Assembly (NCBI RefSeq): GCF_020026925.1
Contig: NZ_JAIQDW010000018.1
Span: 35,538-99,537, forward strand
Reading direction: 5' to 3'
Length of the DNA stretch: 64,000 nucleotides
Source: Flavobacterium hibisci
GTDB lineage: Bacteria > Bacteroidota > Bacteroidia > Flavobacteriales > Flavobacteriaceae
Shown here one piece after another: positions 1 through 6,063 of this stretch. Position numbers and translations under genes: made by a program. Numbering within the stretch: the first letter of the stretch is position 1; the number at the start of each line of letters is the position of its first letter. The notes under the pieces are model-generated. The model did no database searches. It saw only the letters and a program-made list of their open reading frames with translations, and was not told the origin of the DNA.

Positions 1-465
1 CGTTAATTCATAATTATTGCCAATCTTATGTTTGATCGTAATCCCGTCAATATATTTCGATAAAAGATATTTCTCGTTTTTATACCAGCCAGAATCTATA
101 AAGAACGTAGGAACTTCGATTGTACATTTCCCGGTATCCACTTCATCGTAATTTTTCTCCAGCCAGGAAATAATCGTTTCGCTTAAGACTTTGTTTTCTT
201 TGTATAAATGATTAAAAAACTCCGTCATGATGTTTAATGCCAGGAGCGGACTGCAATAACTTTGAAAATCAATCTGATTCCCTTCTTCCGGCAGGTAACT
301 TTTTTTTCCGTCTAAAAAGACACAGTGATATTCGTTTTCGGCAATTACATTTCCTATTAAAATCCCGTTTTTCAATTCTTTCAAATAAAGTCCCTGATCG
401 GTGTTTGGGTTCTTGTAAAGAATATCTAAAAAGTATTTATTATCTGATTTAAGTTTTATAATCAT
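1..465 (-). CDS. Partial unknown protein of the RNA-repair locus (C-terminus beyond left edge)
   Basis: An open reading frame starts at an ATG at 465 and runs off the left edge, giving at least 155 residues that begin MIIKLKSDNKYFLDILY. It is preceded by a TATATTTG box (485-492) and the locus palindrome (501-523), so it has its own promoter and belongs to the same regulon as the RNA ligase behind it. The pattern LYKNPNxxQ followed by a later EVP segment faintly recalls the N-terminal domain of bacterial Hen1, the RNA 2'-O-methyltransferase of Pnkp/Hen1 repair. That resemblance is from memory and weak. No catalytic motif is visible in the part present, so the product is left unnamed. Confidence 0.7.
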   Translation of the reverse strand, partial: MIIKLKSDNKYFLDILYKNPNTDQGLYLKELKNGILIGNVIAENEYHCVFLDGKKSYLPEEGNQIDFQSYCSPLLALNIMTEFFNHLYKENKVLSETIISWLEKNYDEVDTGKCTIEVPTFFIDSGWYKNEKYLLSKYIDGITIKHKIGNNYELT

Positions 466-484
466 GACATTTATTTTTGTTTGA

Positions 485-523
485 CAAATATAGCTTTGTC
501 ACTGCGCAATTATTTTGCGCAGT
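485..523 (-). promoter_or_regulatory. Promoter (-7 TATATTTG) with locus operator palindrome
   Basis: On the minus strand the 23-bp palindrome ACTGCGCAA-N5-TTGCGCAGT (501-523) is followed after exactly 8 nt by TATATTTG (485-492), a perfect match to the Bacteroidota -7 consensus TAnnTTTG. The palindrome occupies the place of the -33 element, and no TTTG is found at the right distance. This suggests that the bound regulator replaces or blocks -33 recognition. The gene starts 20 nt further on, at 465. The operator recurs upstream of other genes of the locus. Confidence 0.7.
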
Positions 524-535
524 TTAAATTAAAAT

Positions 536-1552
536 TTAATTTTCTTCTCTATTAAACGGTTTTTCAAATTTTGGCCGGATCATTTTCCAGATTGTCTCTG
601 AATACTCTTTTCCGTCCAGCATCCAAAACAATACATTTGGATGTTTACAAGTCTGAAAATACAAAGCGGTTTCCTTACGCGATTCTAATACTTTAAAATC
701 GGCTTTACATTGCGCTTCGATTGCTTTATAATCATTTTCCAGATTTGTCTTAGTTAGTTTCACCCAGCTAAAAAACTCATCAGGAACACGTTCTAAAATT
801 TCCTCGAATGACTGATTGTTTTTTAAATATTCCCAGATATTCAAATTAGAAACCTGCGTAACGATGCGATGCAAACGAAGATATTCTTCAAATTTGATTT
901 TTACCCGAAAATTATTGGCGTATTTAATCACAAAACCTTCCTTGTTGTCCTGATTCAATGCTGATAATTCACCAATATCTTTTATTCCGTCAAACTTCTG
1001 AACTATTGGAAAACCAATATCCTCAAGCGGAAATTCGGCTCCTGATTCTGTATCAACAATCGCTAACAAAACCAATTCTTCTGATGCTCCGTAATCTAAA
1101 ACGATTCGGTTTTCAGGATAGATAATTTCGAACAAATAGGTTTTGGTTTTATCCAGTAATGACCATGAGTCTTTATATTTTCCATGAAGCATTTCATTCG
1201 CTTTATCTGACTGATTGCTGGCAAAAGAACCTCGGCTCGCCATAAATGGTACATCGTTTATCCAATACAAAATGCCAAGTGAACCGTCCATTTTATCAAA
1301 TACTTCAAAAGTTGTATTGGGAAGCATTTGATTTTCCATTTCTCCTAAATTAAAAAACTTAGGAAAAGGTCTTGCCACAACCTTACCCTCCGAATCTAAA
1401 ATAAGTCCGCGACAGCTTATGGTAATTTCATTCCACACTCTCTCGAATTGGGCATTTTGAGTATAATTATAAATGTACAAATCATGCTCAAGATGTTTAT
1501 TTACCCTGATATAATTTTGCGAAATCATTTCTTTTAAAAGCGTTGTATTCAT
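536..1552 (-). CDS. T4 Rnl1-type RNA ligase
   Basis: This 338-residue protein is an ATP-dependent RNA ligase of the T4 Rnl1 (RnlA) family, which joins 3'-OH and 5'-phosphate RNA ends through an adenylated lysine. The nucleotidyl-transfer signature KMDGS is present, with the adenylated lysine near residue 87, preceded by CRGLILDSEGKVVARPFPKF. Downstream come a motif III/IIIa-like segment (YLFEIIYPENRIV), motif IV (KEGFVIKY) and a motif V lysine pair (RVKIKFEEYLRLH). The length fits the ~370-residue family without a kinase-phosphatase domain. T4 Rnl1 repairs tRNA-Lys cut in its anticodon loop; the tRNA-Lys-like element at 5658-5775 makes that comparison relevant. It has its own promoter and operator at 1570-1608. 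Confidence 0.88.
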   Translation of the reverse strand: MNTTLLKEMISQNYIRVNKHLEHDLYIYNYTQNAQFERVWNEITISCRGLILDSEGKVVARPFPKFFNLGEMENQMLPNTTFEVFDKMDGSLGILYWINDVPFMASRGSFASNQSDKANEMLHGKYKDSWSLLDKTKTYLFEIIYPENRIVLDYGASEELVLLAIVDTESGAEFPLEDIGFPIVQKFDGIKDIGELSALNQDNKEGFVIKYANNFRVKIKFEEYLRLHRIVTQVSNLNIWEYLKNNQSFEEILERVPDEFFSWVKLTKTNLENDYKAIEAQCKADFKVLESRKETALYFQTCKHPNVLFWMLDGKEYSETIWKMIRPKFEKPFNREEN

Positions 1553-1569
1553 TAGTTCTAATCTTTGAA

Positions 1570-1608
1570 CAAATATTCAGAATGGACTACGCAATTATTT
1601 TGCGCAGT
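1570..1608 (-). promoter_or_regulatory. Promoter and operator of the RNA ligase gene
   Basis: The palindrome ACTACGCAA-N5-TTGCGCAGT (1586-1608) lies exactly 8 nt upstream of AATATTTG (1570-1577), a one-mismatch -7 box, on the minus strand. The geometry is identical to that at 485-523. The ligase ATG is 17 nt further on, at 1552. Confidence 0.68.
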
Positions 1609-1631
1609 AGTTTGAAAAATTAATAAAAGCG

Positions 1632-1848
1632 GTTCCTACGGAACTTTATTTTGTGGTCGATTTATTTACCAACGGATTAAAATCCGTTGCTACAACATTA
1701 GCATTCCTACGGAATTTTTATAACAATAATTATGTTCTTTTACTGAACCAACAAACATGTGAAAGTTTCATAGAAACGATTTATTTTGTAGCAACGGATT
1801 TTAATCCGTTGAAAAAATAGCCGATTTAGAATTGAGTTCCGTAGGAAC
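1632..1848. repeat. Intergenic palindromic repeat cluster (REP-like)
   Basis: The 321-nt gap between the ligase and nucleotidyltransferase genes holds nested palindromes arranged as an imperfect inverted repeat: GTTCCTACGGAAC (1632-1644), CAACGGATTAAAATCCGTTG (1670-1689), ATTCCTACGGAAT (1703-1715), CAACGGATTTTAATCCGTTG (1792-1811) and GTTCCGTAGGAAC (1836-1848). A similar TTCCTACGG piece recurs near 63826. It looks like a dispersed extragenic repeat and may also act as a terminator for the operon ending at 1874. No gene is visible in it. Confidence 0.7.
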
Positions 1849-1873
1849 GACACATATAAACTAAGAATCTAAT

Positions 1874-2608
1874 TTATTTTTCATAAATGTAATTTTCATC
1901 TTCATATTTATATTCTTCCTTGTTTTTCATTTCAAAACTTCTGGCTTTGAGTATTATTACAAAATCGAGAAGCCGTTGCTGCAGGTTTTCAAAATCTGTA
2001 TTTTTTCTAAAAAGATATTGTCGCAAATCAGGAAACTCAAATGCAATTTCATTTTTTGTATAAAGTTCTTTTCCGTCATGAAGAGAAATCGCCTGTCCTA
2101 ACTGGAATGCAATTGATTTAATACTATCCAGGTCGTTTTTATCTTTTCCGAAAGAATCAATATGTTTTAAATCTATGTTTTCTAATGCCTGAATCTTTTC
2201 ATCTAAATCGCCTTTCAAACCATTTTTGATTAACGGTCGATATTCTGTTTTGCTCAAAAAAGACAGAATCATTCGGGTACTTCTCAAAAATTTCAAATCG
2301 ACATCTCTAACCAAAAGTTTTGTTATCTGATTATCGAATTTCTGACTATGATTTTTATAGGTGTGGAATAATGCGTTATTCAATTCGTCTGTTGTGCCTT
2401 TGTAAACCTCCGTTAAATGTCCATTTTTTTGAACCGCAAGATTGGCATTGATTTCTTTTTCAGGATAAAATGATTTTATCGATTCACTGAGTTCTTTAGA
2501 TACTGAAAGTCTTTCCAAAATAGTTTCCGGCATTTCTTCAACAAAGAAAACCAAATCGAGATCCAGTGAATTTTCAGAACCGAATATTTGATAGATTGGT
2601 GGTTTCAT
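1874..2608 (-). CDS. Predicted minimal nucleotidyltransferase (pol beta superfamily)
   Basis: This 244-residue protein begins with YQIFGSENSLDLDLVFFVEE, a GS...DxD nucleotidyltransferase signature (G10, S11, D16, D18). The spacing between GS and the first Asp is shorter than the usual 9-13 residues. From memory, similarly compact FGSxxSxDxDxxVFV proteins occur in large phages near RNA ligases. The remainder is helical and charged, without further recognisable domains, and ends in a run of Glu and Lys. It is the last gene of the minus-strand operon with the RING/TerD protein and lies 24 nt after the small unknown gene. Its substrate cannot be read from the sequence; RNA end modification is an inference from the neighbours. 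Confidence 0.6.
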   Translation of the reverse strand: MKPPIYQIFGSENSLDLDLVFFVEEMPETILERLSVSKELSESIKSFYPEKEINANLAVQKNGHLTEVYKGTTDELNNALFHTYKNHSQKFDNQITKLLVRDVDLKFLRSTRMILSFLSKTEYRPLIKNGLKGDLDEKIQALENIDLKHIDSFGKDKNDLDSIKSIAFQLGQAISLHDGKELYTKNEIAFEFPDLRQYLFRKNTDFENLQQRLLDFVIILKARSFEMKNKEEYKYEDENYIYEK

Positions 2609-2632
2609 GATTCCGTATTAACATTTTAAAAA

Positions 2633-3109
2633 TTATTCACTTTCAGAATCCTCTAAATTTTCAATTCTTATAGCTGTACGCTCTTTAAAATAAACAGCAA
2701 TACCATAAGGATCACAGATGTCAAATTTACCTTCAGCAAATCTAACACACCATTCTTCATCTGATTCCCAAAAAGTTAATTCCGGAAAATCAACAGGAAA
2801 GTCTCCAAGGTTTAGCTTTAAATAATGTAATTCTTCAGTTCGGATTTTATATGTTACAGGATCTTGAGTTAAAGTCTTTTTTAAAAATATTATTGCTTTT
2901 TGTAAATAATTCTCAATATGCAATACAATTTCTTCAAGTTCCCTAACTGTTTTTTCTTCTACTTTTTGCTCGTTTGTTATAATATAAACCGGAATTTCTC
3001 CTTCAAAAAATTTATTATTTGTTGTAAAATTACCTGACCAGACAAATTTATTATCTGGTGCATTCTCAGGTTCAAAATCACTAAATGGAAGTTGTATTTT
3101 TTTGGCCAT
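2633..3109 (-). CDS. Small unknown acidic protein in the RNA-repair operon
   Basis: I do not recognise this 158-residue protein. It is acidic, has no signal peptide or membrane segment, and contains a conserved-looking C-terminal core with FWESDEEWCVRFAEGKFDI and DPYGIAVYF. The pattern recalls small DUF or immunity-like proteins, but no family can be named safely. It lies 56 nt downstream of the RING/TerD gene and 24 nt upstream of the nucleotidyltransferase on the same strand, so co-transcription is likely. The start ATG at 3109 leaves no longer in-frame option. Confidence 0.72.
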   Translation of the reverse strand: MAKKIQLPFSDFEPENAPDNKFVWSGNFTTNNKFFEGEIPVYIITNEQKVEEKTVRELEEIVLHIENYLQKAIIFLKKTLTQDPVTYKIRTEELHYLKLNLGDFPVDFPELTFWESDEEWCVRFAEGKFDICDPYGIAVYFKERTAIRIENLEDSESE

Positions 3110-3165
3110 TTTATCTGTTTTTTAATTTCTAAAAACCACGAATCAAATGGATTCGTGGCTTAAAA

Positions 3166-5406
3166 TTAATCTATTAATAATTGCGTGACAAACGCCGGGT
3201 TCATCGCCCATTGCACTGTATAAACCTCATCAGCAATTTCATTTTCGGTGATCGTTAAACCCTGAGCTTCCGCTTTAAGCTGTAACAAATTACCAATATT
3301 CAGTTTGCTGTTCAATTTTGCCAATAGCGCCTGAACTCCTTTAAAATCCAAACCTCCAACAACCTGACCTCCGAAAGTCATCTCTAACCAAACGATTTCT
3401 CTTTTGGCTACATCCAACACTCCAAAAACCAAACCTTTGGCAACATTCTGCGTCACACGAACCTGATGATCTACACACGACGGATCGTAAGCAACACCTG
3501 TTCGCTCCGAAATTTTCATCGGGTGTTTGCTGTTCATCCAACCTACAACCAAATTTGGTGTTATACTTCCGTTGCTGTACGCATTGCAGGTAAAAGTCAC
3601 AAATTTTGCGTTGGCTTTCGCCAATTGGTCGATATTGATGTTGATATATTCGGCAGTTCCAATTTTATTCGGAATACTTCTGATATCACCACTATGCTGA
3701 CAACCTGTTGTGGTTAATCGGCTGAAAGAACAAATATCTGAACTGTTTTCGTATGCGATATGACAGCTTAAATCCATATCCAGATGTTGTGCCGGCAAAT
3801 CTTTCCCCCATTGCATAAACAATCGTACTTCGTTTCCTTCAATTGGGAAACGTGTTCCCATCAAAGCAACCGGAAAATCCTGAACCGTATCGCTTCTATC
3901 ACCAATCGAAACTGGCATATTGTACAATTGTGGATCGATATAGATTGTCTTGTTTGGGTTTGAAACCGACGCAAATCGTTTTTTCATCGCCAAAATAGTC
4001 AGGTCTTCAATTTGAGTTTTCATTGTATCCAACTGAGCATCATCATACAACTTCAATAACTGATTTGACGCAATTCTTTTGTTGGTTCCACCCAAAGGTT
4101 TCACACTTCTCTTCATGTTTTTATCAAAATAATTTTGAGCATACATATTCAACGTAAACACCAATCGAGCTGGAACTTTATCGATAATTTCTTCAAAATG
4201 AGCAAAAGTTTCCTCCGCTCCAAACCATAGCATATTCGAGAATAACGAACGTGCAAACAATCCTGGACGCTGTTTCAATAAAGCAAACGTTTTATCGGCA
4301 TCAAATTTCAATCTTGACGAATCTACTTTGCTTTGCCAAACATCGTACACTTGGTTGTAGAATACATCCATTAAAAAATTCAATTTCTCAAACCCTTTTC
4401 TTTTGCTGTATTCTGCCAAACGCAATGCTCGGATAAAACGAACCCACATTCCTCTTTTTGGATGCATAGTTTCGCACATCGCTTCAACGTCCATGTTCAT
4501 ATTATTCAACCAATTTGCCACCATTAAACATTCTTTTCGGGAATATTTTAGTTTCAAATCTTTTTGAGATGCAATTCTGGCCTGAACGCTTGTATTTAAA
4601 ACATTGTAGAAATGCTGTGCATTTTTTGATGTTCTTTTGATAATCGTTTTTGGCTCAATAATCTGAAGCATTCCTGTGTTTTTATACCACAAGTATCGTA
4701 AGATATCTGTTGGCGTTTTCAAAAATTGAGAAGCCTCTTCTTCTTTACCATTTTCGATCAAAAGATCAATCACCAGCATTAAAGTTTCCTTCATTGCTAC
4801 TTCCGTTTTTGGCAAAGGCAAATATTGCATCGCCATTTTTAAACTATCTACTTGCGTAGCGTCTAAAGCGGTTTTAGATTGCAATAACGAGATATAGAAA
4901 TCATTTAAATCTTTTTCTGTCCATAATTCAAGCATTTTCAATTTGCTTCCCTGACCGATATTTTCCAGTTTTCCAAATTCAAACGGAGTTCCGCAGAACG
5001 GACAACCGTTGTATCTTTCTAATGAAAAAGTATTATCTGGGATAATATGCCCGCATTGCAAAGTTGTTCCGTTTTTAGTTTTAAAAACATTCCCGAAATA
5101 CGTGATGATATGATCCAAAACAGATTCTCCTGTTGGAACATTCCATTCTTTTACCAATGGCGTCCAGTTTTTATCTGTCCCTAAAATTGCTCTCAAAACT
5201 TCTAAAACCTCAATTTTATAATTTGGGCTCACATTATTTAAAGCATGTAATAATGACTCAGAAAATGTAAATCCAAGTTTAGAAACATTGGCTAACAAAA
5301 CTGATGTTGTTCCTGATAAATTTTTAACGTCATTCGTAATCATTTCTGATGGAATGAAAATTGCATTTTGACGTAAACTGATTTTTAATAATTCTCTTGT
5401 TTTCAT
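3166..5406 (-). CDS. RING-type zinc finger / TerD-like protein, MXAN_6230/SCO0854-like family
   Basis: This 746-residue cytoplasmic protein has an N-terminal helical part, a RING-like or zinc-ribbon module around residues 117-142 (CGH, then CPFCGTPF), and a long alpha-helical middle containing LLKQRPGLFARSL. The C-terminal part (about 520-690) resembles a TerD fold, with LDLSCHIAY, GDIRSIP, INIDQLAKANAKFVTF and VWLEMTFGG. This architecture matches what I recall of the MXAN_6230/SCO0854 RING-domain family. The biochemical role is unknown; TerD relatives occur in stress and phage-response loci. The ATG at 5406 follows the RNA array unit at 5429-5485 by about 22 nt, so that element forms its 5' leader. 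It heads the operon with the genes at 3109 and 2608. Confidence 0.72.
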   Translation of the reverse strand: MKTRELLKISLRQNAIFIPSEMITNDVKNLSGTTSVLLANVSKLGFTFSESLLHALNNVSPNYKIEVLEVLRAILGTDKNWTPLVKEWNVPTGESVLDHIITYFGNVFKTKNGTTLQCGHIIPDNTFSLERYNGCPFCGTPFEFGKLENIGQGSKLKMLELWTEKDLNDFYISLLQSKTALDATQVDSLKMAMQYLPLPKTEVAMKETLMLVIDLLIENGKEEEASQFLKTPTDILRYLWYKNTGMLQIIEPKTIIKRTSKNAQHFYNVLNTSVQARIASQKDLKLKYSRKECLMVANWLNNMNMDVEAMCETMHPKRGMWVRFIRALRLAEYSKRKGFEKLNFLMDVFYNQVYDVWQSKVDSSRLKFDADKTFALLKQRPGLFARSLFSNMLWFGAEETFAHFEEIIDKVPARLVFTLNMYAQNYFDKNMKRSVKPLGGTNKRIASNQLLKLYDDAQLDTMKTQIEDLTILAMKKRFASVSNPNKTIYIDPQLYNMPVSIGDRSDTVQDFPVALMGTRFPIEGNEVRLFMQWGKDLPAQHLDMDLSCHIAYENSSDICSFSRLTTTGCQHSGDIRSIPNKIGTAEYININIDQLAKANAKFVTFTCNAYSNGSITPNLVVGWMNSKHPMKISERTGVAYDPSCVDHQVRVTQNVAKGLVFGVLDVAKREIVWLEMTFGGQVVGGLDFKGVQALLAKLNSKLNIGNLLQLKAEAQGLTITENEIADEVYTVQWAMNPAFVTQLLID

Positions 5407-5428
5407 TTTTTTTAATTTTTAAAATTTA

Positions 5429-5485
5429 GATAATGGTGTTTCTGAGTTCTACCTAAAAGATTTTTGAAGTAAGAAACACTTGACC
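5429..5485 (-). ncRNA. RNA array unit A (5' leader of the RING/TerD gene)
   Basis: Read on the minus strand: GGUCAA (5485-5480), stem GUGUUUCU, UACUUC (5471-5466), a 22-nt loop, the perfectly complementary stem AGAAACAC (5443-5436), then CAUUAUC (5435-5429). GGU and AUC can close a second short helix. The unit ends about 22 nt before the ATG of the downstream gene and could affect its translation. Confidence 0.62.
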
Positions 5486-5497
5486 TTAAATTGGAGT

Positions 5498-5562
5498 GTA
5501 ATGAATTAGCTGTTTCAAAGTGACAGTTTGGTGGGTTCCCCCGAAGTAAGCTAATTTTGACC
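5498..5562 (-). ncRNA. RNA array unit B
   Basis: The minus strand carries GGUCAA (5562-5557), stem AAUUAGCU, UACUUC (5548-5543), a 31-nt loop, the exactly complementary stem AGCUAAUU (5511-5504), then CAUUAC. The flanks GAG and CUC extend the outer helix. The loop can form two small hairpins, GGG/CCC and CUGU/ACAG. The stem sequence is unrelated to that of unit A although the flanking nucleotides are conserved. Confidence 0.62.
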
Positions 5563-5580
5563 CTCGTTTTTTTTACTAAT

Positions 5581-5649
5581 GATAATTCTAAAACTTGTTC
5601 GGACTCGAACCGAAAGTTACCAATTGACTGAAGTAAGTTTTAGTTGACC
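5581..5649 (-). ncRNA. RNA array unit C: mini-tRNA-like element (D-arm and T-arm, no anticodon arm)
   Basis: GGUCAA (5649-5644), stem CUAAAACU and UACUUC are followed by a 34-nt loop, the perfect complement AGUUUUAG (5595-5588) and AAUUAUC. The loop contains AGU-CAAUUGGUA-ACU, a D-arm-like hairpin with the GG of D-loops. It is followed by UUCGG-UUCGAGU-CCGAA, a textbook 17-nt T-arm. With the 8-bp core helix in the position of an acceptor stem, the element looks like a tRNA elbow without an anticodon arm, comparable in outline to the tRNA domain of tmRNA. Confidence 0.65.
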
Positions 5650-5657
5650 TTTAATAG

Positions 5658-5775
5658 TGAAGCAGATGGGATTCGAACCCACGACCCGGACATTAAAAGT
5701 GTACGAAGTAAGTTTTGATTGACCTTTGAAGGATAATTTCAAAACTACCTGCTCTAACCGCTGAGCTACTGCCTC
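5658..5775 (-). ncRNA. RNA array unit D: tRNA-Lys(UUU)-like RNA with 45-nt insertion
   Basis: The minus strand has acceptor strand GAGGCAG (5775-5769), UA, a D-arm GCUC-AGCGGUUA-GAGC, then GG. After 45 nt (5747-5703) follow ACA-CUUUUAA-UGUCC, GGGUC, a T-arm GUGGG-UUCGAAU-CCCAU, CUGCUUC (5665-5659) and discriminator A (5658). Without the 45 nt the parts form a perfect 73-nt cloverleaf with anticodon UUU. The insertion is the array motif in permuted order: AGUUUUGA-AAUUAUC, a 7-nt linker CUUCAAA, then GGUCAA-UCAAAACU-UACUUC, again with a perfect 8-bp stem. No CCA is encoded. It could be a split or intron-containing tRNA, a tRNA decoy, or a degenerate pseudogene. Confidence 0.65.
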
Positions 5776-5793
5776 ATAATAATTAAATAAAAA

Positions 5794-5851
5794 GGTAATG
5801 GTGTAAGTGGGTACATTGGAAAGTGTTTTTCGAAGTAACTCAAACTTGACC
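5794..5851 (-). ncRNA. RNA array unit E (first unit of the transcript)
   Basis: GGUCAA (5851-5846), stem GUUUGAGU, UACUUC (5837-5832), a 23-nt loop, stem ACUUACAC (5808-5801) and CAUUACC (5800-5794). Six of eight stem pairs are Watson-Crick, one is G-U and one is mismatched. The outer GGU pairs with ACC where units A, C and D have AUC, which is a compensatory change. A U-rich stretch follows, so it may also act as a partial terminator. Confidence 0.58.
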
Positions 5852-5898
5852 TGTTTTATTCTTTATTTTATTTATATGAACGTTTGTTTTTTATTTCT

Positions 5899-6029
5899 GA
5901 ACAAAGATTTTAAAACTAATTCGCAGTCATTTTGCGTAGTGAAATTTTTGTTTTCATTTTTTAGAAGTACTATTTGTTTTATTACTTGAGCAAAGATTTT
6001 AAAACTACTACGCAATTATTTTGCGCAGT
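5899..6029. repeat. 42-bp direct repeat of promoter plus operator
   Basis: The segments 5899-5940 and 5988-6029 are imperfect copies of each other with a period of 89 nt; both start GARCAAAGATTTTAAAACTA and end in the operator half TTGCGYAGT. The repeat duplicates the minus-strand promoter of the RNA array. The distal copy is intact, while the left half-site of the proximal copy is degenerate. Confidence 0.7.
5902..5940 (-). promoter_or_regulatory. Proximal promoter and operator of the RNA array / RING-TerD operon
   Basis: On the minus strand a half-degenerate operator (5918-5940; right half TTGCGTAGT intact) precedes AATCTTTG (5902-5909), a -7-like box, by exactly 8 nt, the spacing found at the two other minus-strand operators. 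Transcription from here would start about 45 nt before array unit E. Confidence 0.5.
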
Positions 6030-6051
6030 AAAAAAAAGTATTTTAAATTTG
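5991..6051. promoter_or_regulatory. Divergent promoter region with intact operator (HD gene and RNA array)
   Basis: The palindrome ACTACGCAA-N5-TTGCGCAGT (6007-6029) serves both directions. On the minus strand it is 8 nt from AATCTTTG (5991-5998). On the plus strand TTTG (6020-6023, inside the operator), a 20-nt spacer and TAAATTTG (6044-6051) form a complete Bacteroidota promoter 13 nt before the HD gene ATG at 6064. Confidence 0.62.
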
Positions 6052-6063
6052 AGTAAAAACAAG

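Noticed and set aside
1632..1848. CRISPR or rho-independent terminator array
   Set aside because: The palindromes are of two types in symmetric order without uniform spacers, which fits an extragenic palindromic element better.
5658..5775. Ordinary functional tRNA-Lys gene
   Set aside because: The 45-nt insertion in the anticodon stem would prevent a normal fold unless removed, and it carries the array motif. Acceptor and D-arm also differ from what I recall of flavobacterial tRNA-Lys.
5466..5851. Five 20-nt repeats (GAAGTAA...TTGACC) spaced 75-127 nt, like a degenerate CRISPR array
   Set aside because: The middle of each repeat varies, spacing is irregular, and each variable part pairs with a partner elsewhere in its unit. 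No cas gene is near. An RNA structural motif explains the pattern.
5429..5851. Known small ribozyme (hammerhead, twister, pistol) in the array units
   Set aside because: The conserved nucleotides GGUCAA, UACUUC and MAUUAYC do not match the cores of these ribozymes as I know them. An unknown cleaving activity is not excluded.
5807..5989. Plus-strand 60-codon frame across the array promoter region
   Set aside because: It overlaps array unit E, the operators and promoter boxes, has no recognisable domain and ends just before the HD gene promoter.
5974..6063. Longer N-terminus of the HD protein
   Set aside because: The extension covers the intact operator and the TAAATTTG -7 box, and its residues do not fit the family. 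The ATG at 6064 is better.
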